Part shown: one piece after another, positions 32,401 through 64,000 of the stretch
Position numbering within the stretch: the stretch's first letter is position 1
Layout: every line of letters starts with the position of its first letter
Assembly (NCBI GenBank): GCA_023101725.1
Contig: JALJCO010000089.1
Span: forward strand, 78,952 to 142,951
DNA length: 64,000 nucleotides
DNA from: Atherinomorus stipes
Taxonomy: Eukaryota > Chordata > Actinopteri > Atheriniformes > Atherinidae
Direction of reading: 5' to 3'
Notes under the pieces: model-generated
Told to the model about the DNA's origin: nothing
What the model saw: only the letters and a program-made list of their open reading frames with translations
Database searches by the model: none
Position numbers and translations under genes: made by a program

Positions 32401-35400
32401 TACAATCGGCCCCCCATCGGTATCGGCCCATATCAGCCTTAAAACGGAGTATCGGACATCGGCCACCGCACCGATATTTAACCGATATTTAACCAATATT
32501 TAACCGATCAGCCCACTGTTTCTAAAGTAAAAAAAAACAACAAACTTCTTCCTCCTCAACAACTTCTTTTTTACAGACTTTAAAACTTCTAAAGACCAGG
32601 GGTGGGAAAAAATATCGATACACTAAAATATCGCATTATTTTCATATGCTGATATCATATTTACATTTAAAAACATGGTATCGATCCATTTCACTAATGA
32701 AATCTCACGATATTTCATCGTTCGTTATGAAATTTTGTGATAATTTGCAAAATATCGTTAGATTTTGTAACAGAACGATGAAATCTCGCGAGATTTTGTA
32801 AGTAAAATAGATTGATACCGCATTTTTAAATATCGATTTAATATTGGCATATGAAAATATTGCGACATTCCAGTGTATCAATATTTTTTCCCACCCTATT
32901 TTTCAAAGTGTTGGAAACGAATAACAAAACTATTTGCAATGACTGCTTTTTTTTTTGCAACTTTAATATCAGTATTGATATCGGTTATCGGCCACATGAG
33001 TTTTAAAATATCGGCATATCGGATATTGGCCAAAATTCCAGTATTGTGCATCCCTCTAAAAACTAAAAACAGCTATTTTATTCATGAATAAGAAGAGAAA
33101 ACATAATAAATCAGATAATCTGGAGCACAGTTGACGTCAGGCTCCTTCTTTGTACGGATGATAATGTTTTTCTGAGGTACAGTTAAACTCCTGCCACTCC
33201 TTTTCCCTGGTCCATTTAAAGCAGTGACATCATTCAGTGAGGTCATCATGAGGAGGTTCAGTTGGTTCGCTCTGGTCATCTTCCTGCCACTCCTCCTCCT
33301 CCTCATCCTTCCATTCTTCCTCCTCCAGAGTGTCTGAGTCCATTTGGATATCATCCCTGCTTCCCCTCAACACCATGGTGAGTTCATGGACCGCCTCTTT
33401 GACCACGGACAGCTCATTCTTCATCCTCAGGATGCTGTTTTGAGCCTGCAGAGTGTCCAGCTCCTGCCGGATCTCCAGGATTTCATTCACAGCTTTCAGC
33501 ATGCTGTCCTCCGTCCCGAACACCTGCAGCGTCACCTCCTCCAGCCTCCTCTCCGCCCCGCTGAGGTCGCCACCCAGCTTCAGGATGGAGCGCACCGCCT
33601 CCTCCACCTGCGGCAGGTGCTCCTCGCACGCCTGCGCTCTGGGAATGTGCTCCTGGAGCTGGGAGCTCAGCTCGGCCTCGCTCTTGGTCAGGCTGCTGAT
33701 CTGCTGCTCCAGCTTGTGGATCTGCTTGGTGTTCCAGTCCAGCTGGTCCTGCGCTCGCTTGGCGTCGTCCTCCTCCGCGCGCTCCATAGCTCGGGTGTTC
33801 CTCTTTGTGCTGTCTTCCAGCTCCTCCAGCCTCTTCTCCAGAGTCCGGGTCCTCCGCTCGGCCTCGTTCACCTGCTCGGTGGCTCCGGCGTGGGCCTCCC
33901 GAGACTCGGCCTTGAGGGCTGCCAGGTCGGAGGTGATGGCAGCCAGCCGCTCCTGCCACGTCTCCGTCACGTTGAGGAAGTGGGCGTTGACCGTCTGGAG
34001 GTCACGGGAGGCGGCGGTCTCCTCAGCCTGCATCACCATCACTGCTGCGTGGAGGGTGGAGATGTCCTGCTGGAGTCTTGTTGCCAAGGAGACGGTGGAG
34101 AGCGCCTCCTGCAGGTCATCCTCAGAGGCGGCAAGCTGCAGCCGCAACACAAAACAGGAGGGCTGTTTCTGTGGAGCTCTATGATCCTCAGTCTTTAGCT
34201 TTAATGCATACAGTGACAAATGTGGCTAAAAGACTCTCTAAGGGGGAGTAATTATTAAAAAGTATCAATGGAAGATAAACTAAAAGAATTTTGCCACGTA
34301 ATTTATTCATTTTTAAACATGCTTGCAAATTTTTCTATATGATTTGAATTTTTCCTCTTACAATAAAATACATGAAATCCCCTTTTCAAAGGTTGCATGT
34401 GTGTTTGCAACGTCAGAGTGTTTATTCTGAATTTATGCAGCTCAATTTTAGTATTTATATGAGGCCATCTGTCATAGACACAGCCTGGTAAAAACTGGCT
34501 CGTGCAACAGCAGCAGATCTGAAGGCAGATCTACAAATGCAGTGAACTTAGTTCATCACACACTGCTTCTGCAAATAAATAATGACACAATATGATATAC
34601 TTTGTTTTATAGGTTTTACCCCTATTCCAAAAAGGTTGGGATGATGTGTAAAATGTAACTAATGCAATCAGAATGCAATAATTTCCATTTTCAATAGAAG
34701 ATAAACTTTTCAGATGCCAAAAATCAGACATTTTATACAAAATAAGAGTTAATTTTTAATCAGATGGCAGCAACACATCTGTAATAATTAGTTGCAGGGT
34801 GAAAGATCTGGACTGCAGGCAGACCAGTTCAGCAGCTGGACTCTTCTCCTGTTTCCAGCCATGCTGCTGTGATGGATCCAGTATGTGGTCCAGGTCTTGC
34901 TGGAACCTGCAGGCCTTCCCTGAAAGAGACGTTGTCTGGATGGGAGCAGATGTTGCTCTAAAACCTCCATGTACTTCTCAGCATTGATGGAGCCCCAAGA
35001 TCATCACCATCCAGCTTTGACAATTCGGCCTCCTCCCTTGCACACAGACTCTTGATGATAATGAAAACTGTAGATGTTGAGATCTTCAAGTCTTCACAAT
35101 TTTAAGTTGAGGAACATTTTTCTGAAACTTTTTCCAGATGTGTTGCTGCCATCAAATTCAAAATGAGCTAATATTTTCCATTAAATGATAAAATGTCTGT
35201 TTCAACATCTGCTATGTTGTTCATGTTCTACTGGGAATAAAATATAAACAGATGAGATTTCCAAATCACTGCATTCTGGTTTCATTTATATCTTATATAG
35301 AGTCCCAATTTTTTAGAAATGGGGTTGTAGTATTGTAATTTGATTACACCTTATGGTACAAATCAAATTTGTTTTACTTATTTATTCATTGTCATTATAA

Positions 35401-36824
35401 CGTTATCTTATAGCTGAAAGACATCATACTTTTTACACAACTGTGGAAGTCAATGTAGTAAAAAACATAATGAAAAAAGGAGTTTAAATGACGGTTTCAG
35501 CATTCCCTCAAAGCACAGACATTGAGGGTGTGCATGATTTTACCAAAGCCAACATAACGTGTATTTAATAGGACAAAAGTTGGTGAGAATTTGAATTTAA
35601 ATAGAAAATATCGTCTGTGACCACATTACATCCTAGGGATGCACGATATAATCGGCCCCCTATCGGTATCGGCCTATATCGGCCTTAAAACTGTGTATCG
35701 GACATTGGCCACCCCACCGATATATAACCGATCAGCCCACTGTTTCTAGTCTAAAAAAAAAACAAACAAACAAACTACTTCTTCAAAAACTTTTTTTTTA
35801 CAGACTTTAACACTTCTAAAGACTAGGGGTGGGAAAAAATATCAATACACTGAAATATTGTGATGTTTTCATATACTTATATCATATTGGCGTTTAAGAA
35901 CACTATCGATCTATTTTACTAACAAAATCTCACGATATTTCATCGCTCTGATCTGAAATCTCGAGAGAATTTCCAAAATACCATTGGATTTTGTAACAGA
36001 ACAATGAAATCTTGCGAGATTTTGTAAGTAAAACAGATTGATACCGCGTTTTTAAATATCGATGTGATATTGGCATATAAAAATGTGATCGTCCAGTGTG
36101 ATAGTCCCCCATTTTTCAAAGGGTTGGAAATGAAAAACAAAACAATGACTGCTTATTTTTTTCAGCTTTAATATCAGTATCGATATCGGTTATAGACCAC
36201 ATTAGTTTTAAAATATCTGTATATCGGATATCGGCCAAAATTCCAATATCATGTATCCCTATTACATCCCTTTCTTTCCAGGTAATCTGAACTTAATCAA
36301 GTTTCTTTATGAAGGTGGTATTAGAGAAAAAGATTTCCCTCCAGTGACTGAAGTGGAAGGACGTATCTCAAAATGGGCAATTTTAGGTGAACTGACCCTT
36401 TAAAAAGGCAGCTGAACTCGTACTTCCTTACCTTTTTGGAAACTTTCACCATCTCCTCCTCCATGTCCAACAGGCTGGAGGTTTTACCGTGAAGTGACCT
36501 GTACTTTTCCTCAATTTGGGTGAACCTCTCATTCTGTTGCAGCACCATCCTGAAACCAAGAAGACCTTTAATGAGAGACGGACGTTAGGAAAGATTAAAA
36601 ACCCATGAACGGACTTACCAGCTCAGAGCTCCGCAGGCTGCAAGCGACAATATACACATTAAACTTTTAATATCAGGACTTGAAGATGTTTTATTTGCCC
36701 CCATTTGCTCTTCCGTCTTCTCTTTTTGTGCTTCATCTTTTCCATTTGCAGACAAAGTTTGTGCCAGATCTTCAGCGTGTTTCTGTGCCTGCGTCTTTTT
36801 TCTGTGTTTTACTTCAGTCGGCAT
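28933..36824 (-). CDS. ikbip: ikbip gene: IKBKB-interacting protein, two alternative 3' ends
   Basis: IKBIP is a single-pass ER membrane protein with a long coiled-coil rod, reported to bind IKK-beta and, in mammals, to respond to p53. Exons on the minus strand: 36619-36824 (N-terminus and membrane segment), 36432-36549, then either 31870-32091 plus 28933-29499 (isoform A, 370 residues) or 33230-34135 (isoform B, 409 residues). Phases agree in both paths: exon 1 ends in phase 2, exon 2 in phase 0, and each alternative exon begins in phase 0. Human IKBIP also makes isoforms with different C-terminal halves, so the arrangement is ancient. Introns between the modules carry composite elements and a foldback element. 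In human, IKBIP shares a promoter with APAF1; here no apaf1 exon lies upstream. Confidence 0.92.
29935..30540. mobile_element. Composite two-layer TIR element, copy D, left end missing
   Basis: It starts inside the outer element (CTTTAAAACTTCTAAAGACT) and ends at the outer terminus TTTTGCATCCCTA. The inner element (about 29959-30373) is complete. It lies in an ikbip intron. Confidence 0.7.
30991..31588. mobile_element. Foldback element with arms of about 140 bp
   Basis: The left arm runs from CAACCTGGACCTTATTTC at about 31000. Its inverted partner ends GAAATAAGGTCCAGGTTG near 31580. Shared inner blocks include GCTGCCCCATCTCT and GGAGTCAAAATGATGCAGAA with their complements. Between the arms are about 300 bases with no gene. 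It lies in an ikbip intron between the two alternative 3' modules. Confidence 0.7.
31870..32091 (-). CDS. ikbip: ikbip exon 3 of isoform A
   Basis: The acceptor is CTGTAG at 32092 and the donor is AAG/GTTTGT at 31869. The 74 codons begin CESVRLMLEGL and include DVGRLKEWASGLTEKREQLQ, which matches human IKBIP (EVKTWSNRITEKQ...). It starts and ends in phase 0, so it joins exon 2 and the 29499 exon without a shift. It is coiled-coil. Confidence 0.92.
32388..33055. mobile_element. Composite two-layer TIR element, copy E, perfect 8-bp duplication
   Basis: The outer ends are TAGGGATGCACAATACAATC and AGTATTGTGCATCCCT. CTAAAAAC flanks both sides (32380-32387 and 33056-33063), a perfect 8-bp hAT-type duplication. 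The inner element spans about 32600-32897 with ends GGGGTGGGAAAAAATATCG and ATATTTTTTCCCACCC. A perfect TCTCGCGAGA palindrome is at 32784-32793. The element lies about 20 bases beyond the polyadenylation signal of ikbip isoform B. Confidence 0.9.
33077..33082 (-). terminator. Candidate polyadenylation signal, ikbip isoform B
   Basis: AATAAA on the minus strand about 150 bases after the stop at 33230. Expected cleavage falls close to the right end of composite copy E (33055). Confidence 0.5.
33230..34135 (-). CDS. ikbip: ikbip alternative terminal exon (isoform B)
   Basis: The exon begins after GCTGCAG at 34136 with LAASEDDLQEALSTVSLATR and runs 301 codons to the stop at 33230. It is a long coiled coil (ERRTRTLEKRLEELEDSTKR, QIHKLEQQISSLTKSEAE) ending in a very acidic tail (EEEEWKDEEEEEWQEDD). 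It is in phase 0 with exon 2, so it can replace exons 31870-32091 and 28933-29499. The start resembles the alternative C-terminal part known for mammalian IKBIP isoforms. The opposite strand is also open over most of the exon, which is a by-product of codon composition. Confidence 0.88.
   Translation of the reverse strand, partial: LAASEDDLQEALSTVSLATRLQQDISTLHAAVMVMQAEETAASRDLQTVNAHFLNVTETWQERLAAITSDLAALKAESREAHAGATEQVNEAERRTRTLEKRLEELEDSTKRNTRAMERAEEDDAKRAQDQLDWNTKQIHKLEQQISSLTKSEAELSSQLQEHIPRAQACEEHLPQVEEAVRSILKLGGDLSGAERRLEEVTLQVFGTEDSMLKAVNEILEIRQELDTLQAQNSILRMKNELSVVKEAVHELTMVLRGSRDDIQMDSDTLEEEEWKDEEEEEWQEDDQSEPTEPPHDDLTE
34613..35330 (-). mobile_element. Decayed DDE transposon
   Basis: The ends are inverted: CCCTATTCCAAAAAGGTTGGG on the left and CCCAATTTTTTAGAAATGGGG on the right. 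The minus strand near 34970 gives a remnant reading MEVLEQHLLPSRQRLFQGRP, a segment typical of a widespread fish Tc1/mariner-like transposase. Stops and deletions remove the rest. It lies in the ikbip intron between exon 2 and the isoform B exon. Confidence 0.6.
35634..36261. mobile_element. Composite two-layer TIR element, copy F, perfect 8-bp duplication
   Basis: The outer ends are TAGGGATGCACGATATAATC and ATCATGTATCCCTA. TTACATCC is on both sides (35626-35633 and 36262-36269). The inner element starts GGGGTGGGAAAAAATATC at about 35825, but its far end is eroded (about 36110). Confidence 0.88.
36432..36549 (-). CDS. ikbip: ikbip exon 2
   Basis: The acceptor is TTTCAG at 36550 and the donor AAG/GTAAGG at 36431. 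It completes a tryptophan codon and continues MVLQQNERFTQIEEKYRSLH, then ends EMVKVSKK. It matches the segment after the membrane anchor in human (VFQQSEKFAKVENQYQLL) and ends in phase 0, where the alternative modules join. Confidence 0.92.
36619..36824 (-). CDS. ikbip: ikbip exon 1 with membrane anchor
   Basis: ATG at 36824 starts MPTEVKHRKKTQAQKH, like human MSEVKSRKK. A charged tail of about 50 residues precedes a hydrophobic stretch (SLMCILSLAACGALSW) that continues into exon 2, the single transmembrane segment. The donor is GCTG/GTAAGT at 36618, phase 2. Confidence 0.92.
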
Positions 36825-36839
36825 TTTTAGCACACTAAT

Positions 36840-39394
36840 AAACCGCAGACTAGCATGAAAAAAACTTTAGCCGGCTATTCGTTATGTCGCAGATTCAAAT
36901 ATGACTCCTGTTTTACGGAGAAGTTCATAATGGAGCTAATCATCCGCGGATGATAACCGCTACCAAACGTCTTTGGCCTTTCTCTTGAGGAAACTGCCGC
37001 CTTCAAGCGCTGGTATGGTCAGCAGGTAAATCTTAAAACTACGTAGCTAATAAGCTTTATTAAAACTTTAACACTGTAAAATGATGGGTTTTTTTTATTC
37101 TTTTTTGTCTACAACACTAAGTGGATACAATTTATATAAATTACATCAAAAGCTTCCACAAGGTTTAACATTTTTAAGCTTTCCCGTCGTGATCTGCACT
37201 GTTCCGACAGTACAGGAAGTACCGTAAACGCATCAGCCAGCCACGTAGGCTGCTGCCAGGATCTGCCCAGAGTTTCAGGCCATACTGGATTTATTTTGGC
37301 TTTGAAACAAACAAAAGGTCAACTGTTCACATTAATTGGCATAAAATAATTTGAAGATATATTCAAGTTTTGAATATTTTAGTAATCTACCAAATTTTCG
37401 CTTCTGTACATGCAAGTTAGTAGATTTTAGATTAGGCCATTAGGGATTTTAGAAAATTACAAGAAGGATGTTTAATCAATACTTGATATTTCATGAGCCA
37501 AATTGCAACTGGGGAAAACCTAAAGCTTTTAAAGATACAGGAAATAACTGAGCAGCTTAGACTAATTTGGACAAGTAATTTAGAGACAGGAGTTTAGGTA
37601 CACGCCATTTATTTGGCAAGTTTGCAAAATTCTTCCATACATATTGATGCCAAAAATGGTATAATCTGATTATCAGTTAGCTTTGTATAAATGGCAGTTC
37701 AAAGCCTAATACATTTCTAAACAAATGTATTTTCCATCTCAGCATCTGTCGGTGAATCCTATAAACTACAAAAGGCCATGCAAATTACACAAACCAATAT
37801 ACTTTCATGTAACATTTAACAGCATCCTACAGCAGAAGACAGTCTAACAAAGACTGACGAAACGAACAACGTGGACGCACGGTTAAATTAGAGGCAAACA
37901 TTAAAGTACTTCCAAGCAAAAGCTGCCATATGCAAATTATGTGTGAATAGGTAGCACGATGACTTCATGATGTAGTAATCTGGATGGATGAGAGAGTAAA
38001 CAAAGGTTTTTGTCAATGTGGGATGACCAACTACATCTTTTACTTGTTCTCAATTAGTGCCGCTATCCTTTGAAACACATCAAATCAACTCCTGAGCAGT
38101 GTACTCGGTGATATAAATCAATTTTAGCTTAGTCTGGGCTGTAAAAACAAAAATATCTTAAATCTGAATAATGACGTATATCAAGCATAGAATGTGTAAA
38201 ATCACTGCAAAGGTTGCAGAAAAGCTAAAGCATACCTTTTTCTTTTTTTCCCTCCCTACCCAAGCCATGAACATCAGCCTCTCTGTTCATATATTGCATT
38301 TGCAGGATGTTACAGTAACTAAAAATCTTAAAAAGAGTTGCTGACATTCATATTTGAGTGGAAATGAGGTCTGAAGGAAGCAAGTCTCACTACATTATGA
38401 AATCCTGACCTTCAATCCTGCTCATTAGATACCAAAAAGGGTGCAACTCTGCAAAATTACCACAGACTTCTAAATAAAGATTTAAGCAGAAATTCAAACC
38501 AAAACATCAAAGGCAAGGCAAATAGAAATAATCTATATATCATATATAGTGCAACAAAGGTTTAATTAAGCTAACTGCTTAATGGTTTATGATGTTTTTC
38601 TCCCAAGACATAGTGAAGCTCATTTACTTTTTCTCCAAAAGTTAAATGAAAGGTTATGAAACCATCATGACTAATATCAATCATCCTTTTCTACTCTTAA
38701 AACTTATGAGTGCTACTTCTGTGTATCAGTCTTTTCTAACTACTACAGTAAAAACAACCAATAAGCAGCTATTCTTGTCTAAATGACAGCTGGAAGCTAA
38801 TGAAGCCACCAAACATCAGTTTACAATAACAGAGTTGATATATTTGGTCCTCCCAAGGCCTCTTTTTCAGCTTTTGGTCCAGTCTGTGAGGAGCAAACAT
38901 AATTGCACTTTGGGGATGGAAAGGACACTTAAAACCTGTGAATGTGCATGAGAAAAAGCCTGAAACATAAAAAGTGTGTATGTGATGAGTGTTATCCAGT
39001 TCACAGGATTGTCTCCAAAACTTGGGTTTTGACCAAATGTAACCAAAAGTGGAATCATAAAAAAAAAAAAAAAAACCTTCCTTCATAACACCAGAAAAAA
39101 GCATTTGCTACAGTTTTTCCTCAATATCTAAATTCCCAAACCTCCAGAAAGCATAAGATATGATGCATACTAATTACACTTCAAGTCTGTAATATACACA
39201 GAAATCTCCCTTCAAACCGTCTGCAGAAAAACTTCAGCCCACTGAAAATAGATTGATTTACTCGCCATCTTCAATAAACAAGGATTCATTTTGATGTAAA
39301 TCTGCAGGTTTGCTTGGAGCATTGATCCTCTTCCTGTGCTCCCAGGTGAGCGCCCATAACGCACTGGAAATGTTGCCTACGTCAATACTGCCAC
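36840..39394 (-). other. arfgap3 3' region and ikbip upstream region
   Basis: The left few hundred bases should hold the ikbip promoter. Most of the rest, up to the arfgap3 stop at 39395, is AT-rich, lacks recognisable transposons and is probably arfgap3 3' untranslated sequence. AATAAA-type signals on the minus strand occur near 37288 and 37608. No apaf1 exon is seen. Confidence 0.45.
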
Positions 39395-54101
<14,707 letters not shown>

Positions 54102-54706
54102 TGTTCTACCTCTTAGTGGTAAAACCTGTCAGGTGGTTATAGGAACGGCATCAAGAAGAAGAAGAAAAAAACCTTCGTATTTTTCCCCAATAACAACTGA
54201 ATGCGACACGTCAGTGAGACAAAATCATTCTCGGACACTGATTGGACGAAAAAAGCCCGTGGTTTTGTTATTGTAGAAAAGACTTCTGGGTAATGTAGTT
54301 CGTTTCAACCAGTAGGAAATAAACTTTTTTTGTTTTTCCATTCTCTCTCTCCCCCCCCCCCTATAAATCCTCTTTTGGTGTACCCCCCCCCCCCCCCCTT
54401 TTTTTTTAAAAAAGAAACAATTACAAAAATTTAAAAATATATTTAAAAAAAATGTATATTATTTGTCAGTAACAGAACAATAGGGGTGCATTGAATAAAT
54501 GCAACAAAAAAACAAAATGAACAATGAAATTGACATGCACGCTTAAATTCAATAATCGTAAAAATTCTTGAATTACGTTGTTCCATAAATATTGCAATAT
54601 GAATTCAGGGAAGTGCTGGAATATTTTAAACTGCTTATTCAAAGTCTACATTTAACAAACTTGAAAAACACTTAACCACCCACACTCATAATGAATGAAT
54701 AAATCA
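54102..54706. other. Spacer between arfgap3 and pacsin2, arfgap3 promoter side
   Basis: About 600 bases separate the arfgap3 start from the probable end of the pacsin2 transcript, so the two genes are closely tandem. The region has a poly-C run (54350-54400) followed by A/T-rich sequence. No TATA box is obvious upstream of the ATG. Confidence 0.5.
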
Positions 54707-56181
54707 ATTTATTTATGTTGTGACACAACATTTAATGTGCAAGTACAGCTGCTACTGCCTGATGACAGCAGCATGCCCTGAAAACATGGCAAAACATCTC
54801 CTTTCTCATCATTACAAATATCAAATCAATACATCTGAATGTAGAACTTGTAAAGAAAAGTCTGCAGTTCATCTCTACAGAAACACAACTAGACAAAACA
54901 CTTAGAGGAAAATGTGTATTAAGGGTTGTGAAAAAAGAAATATCTATTCTTATTTTAGCTTTTAAGAGAAGATTACCAACTTTTCACATAGAACTGGCTG
55001 ATTTATTTAATGCAAGTGGTCCTCTACGAAGGGGAAATCATATTTACACTTCCAGCCAAATGGACAGATGCAAAGAATATTTGCCATAAAACATTCAATT
55101 TATGTATAAACTGATTTTCAGTCACAGTATTCTAAGAGTGGAACACAAGCACATGTGGCTTTATACTGTAAATTAACAGTTTTCAACTGCACTTCATGTG
55201 GTTGTAATGCTTAATTTGTTCTATTATAATAAGATCAGGCTATTTACACGCATGTACACAACACCATGCTTGCCTGTGCTTTATTACTAAAACTTGTAAT
55301 ATGGTTTTCAAAACAAGAAAAATACTAAAACGGTCTCCCACGAGTGAGAGAAGTGAGAGAACTAAAAAAAAAAACAAGATTCAAGTGAGTTTAACAGTTT
55401 GAAAACATTCAGTGTTGCTTGAAAGGAAACCATCAAATGCTAAAATCTACAATCAGAGAGGAATAGATCAGTGGTTGCCAATAGATAACGTCAGTAAAAA
55501 TGAACAATCAACAGGTGAGGAAAAAAAAATTATACAATCAGTGAGTATACATTCATCTGCAGGGACTTGAAACCTATTCATGAGTTAAGATGATGCTCTA
55601 AAATAACCAGAACAGCTCTGATCAAAACCCTGAAAAGGAATGACTAAATAATGTTAGCACTACCTTAAGTGCTATCATAAAGGCTTAATTTGGCAAAAAG
55701 AAAAAAACATTTTACATGAATGGACTGGATTCTACTGGCAGTTCAGGTTAATTCTGTTTATAAAAATGATCATCTCCCTTAATGAATTAAAAGTGGCTGC
55801 ATATAACATTGTAAGACAAGCTCTCAGACTGTCATCCCAGTGTTTTCGTTTAACGATATATAAATTCACACATACATTTGAGTTTCATCTAATATATATT
55901 TGAATAGCTTTTTCTGTAACAGCATAAATGGGATTTTAAGTAACATTTGACATGAACAGCAACTGTTCTGTGATCTTCCTGAAGTCGTCTAGAAACTTGT
56001 GGTTTGTCAGTCTGTAGGAAGCGACAGTATCAGGTGGTCGTTTTGTAATATGAAAAAACAAAAAAAACTGCTGCTTCGATCCAATCTTCACAAACGGGGA
56101 AAGAAATCAGGCCAAGCCCTCAGTTTCCATCTGAATTGTCAAGTCTCAAAAACACTCCTCACATGCATCACTTATAATTCA
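54707..56181 (-). other. Probable pacsin2 3' untranslated region
   Basis: AT-rich, transposon-poor sequence follows the pacsin2 stop at 56182. A minus-strand AATAAA lies near 54708-54713. The length of about 1.5 kb is inferred, not proven. Confidence 0.4.
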
Positions 56182-63092
<6,911 letters not shown>

Positions 63093-64000
63093 CTGACAGA
63101 CACATGGAGATACACATTACAGTCAAACTCTGGACTTGCATCTGGGCTCTACTTTGTCAGCTGAAAGGTTGATTTTATTTCCAAACATGCCTTAAAGCCA
63201 AAAGAGGGTGAACATCTCACACACATGAGCACAGCAGTATAAACACTTCAACCAAGCCCAGGATCAGTGAAACATTCCTCAGGCCACAACACTGACTGGA
63301 TTTCAAAACTGTGCATGCATGTGTGTTCAGGGCAGTGTAAGGCAGATAAAATGATAGACACGATCATCGAGTATCCTTCACCTCTTGTAGGAAACACCAC
63401 CAAGAGATTTGCCCACAACCACAGGCTTACAAGGGAGATAGAAGCAACAGAAGTTTAACCAAAAAAGTCACATCTCCATCAGCAAATCAGTTCTTGTATC
63501 TGGATATACTTATTCATCAAGATAAATATGAGATCTGTTATTATAATGACGAGCAACACTGCTGCATGTCCTTTGTTAGGGCTGGGGAAAAAAAATCGAT
63601 ACCAGGGCTGTACGCTTAGCTTTTTCACTAGGAGCACTCGTGCTCCCAAATGAAAAATTTAGGAGCACAGAAAAATTTTTAGGAGCACTCTGAATTTTCT
63701 TAAATAGCACATTTAATATTAATAATAATAACCTTCGCCCAGACAATAGGCCAAATGATGCATTACACCGAGAAACAAACAGTTTTAAATACAGAGAACT
63801 TCTCTGTCCTACAGTTTTTTGTTGTCCGTCACCTGCCACACTTGGCTGTGTCCATCCAGCGGTCCACAGCAGGATTTGGTCTGGGTGGGGTTGGTCTGGG
63901 TCAGGTGGGCTTTAGTATGGATGTTGATTTTGCATTATGCATTGTTGTTAAAAAGGGCATCAAACCGGTGTTACAGCAAAACCTGTGACCCATGAAAACT
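63093..64000 (-). other. pacsin2 intron at the right edge
   Basis: No exon is seen between 63093 and the window end apart from the repeat fragment at 63595-63720. The F-BAR exons must be further right. Confidence 0.5.
63595..63720. mobile_element. Fragment of a repeat also seen near 728-803
   Basis: CAGGGCTGTACGCTTAGC leads to repeats of AGGAGCAC. The reverse form (GTGCTCCTGGTGAAAAAAGT then GGAGCCCTG) lies at about 765-803. It is one end of a repeat; the far end is not identified. Confidence 0.4.

Noticed and set aside
33344..34198. Two long plus-strand open frames across the ikbip isoform B exon
   Set aside because: They are antisense shadows. The minus-strand frame has splice sites, matching phase and coiled-coil homology; the plus frames are Leu/Ser/Arg-rich artefacts.

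Overview
This is a stretch of vertebrate nuclear DNA, almost certainly from a ray-finned (teleost) fish. The genes are split by GT-AG introns and their proteins match vertebrate families. The introns and spacers are packed with teleost-type DNA transposons (hAT, Tc1/mariner and Harbinger-like elements, and many small terminal-inverted-repeat elements). There are also L2-like and other non-LTR LINE pieces, tRNA-type SINE pieces and long (TA)n tracts.

Gene layout, left to right: (1) the first coding exon of a bridge-like lipid transfer protein (bltp3b/uhrf1bp1l type), minus strand, at 12125-12168, with a GC-rich promoter to its right and more than 12 kb of intron to its left; (2) ckap4 (CLIMP-63), plus strand, exons 15072-15385 and 18724-20148, with a dead Tc1 transposon in its only coding intron; (3) ikbip, minus strand, 36824 down to 28933, with two alternative 3' coding modules (31870-32091 plus 28933-29499, or 33230-34135); (4) arfgap3, minus strand, 16 coding exons from 54101 to 39395, all reconstructed in phase for 531 residues; (5) the 3' part of pacsin2, minus strand, four exons between 63092 and 56182, with the F-BAR part beyond the right edge. 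An unrecognised minus-strand exon-like frame lies at 28474-28756.

In human, the first three genes are on chromosome 12q23 and the last two are neighbours on 22q13. The window therefore joins a '12q' block to a '22q' block at about 36.9-39.4 kb. The products share a theme of membrane organisation: ER sheet shape (CKAP4), an ER membrane protein (IKBIP), COPI/Golgi Arf GTPase control (ARFGAP3), membrane curvature and endocytosis (PACSIN2), and lipid transfer (BLTP3). I see no operon-like or shared control.

The most unusual content is in the repeats. There is a three-deep nest of elements at 3501-5872, where target-site duplications date the inner two insertions. A SINE appears to be split by a Harbinger-like element and a hAT at 42665-45640. 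A two-layer composite element, one terminal-inverted-repeat element fixed inside another, recurs at least eight times. I found no previously undescribed gene system. Several A/T-only and poly-G/C stretches (25.2-26.2, 27.5-28.1, 42.08-42.18, 47.76-48.45, 51.8-52.1, 54.35-54.46 kb) look like low-quality assembly and should not be over-read.
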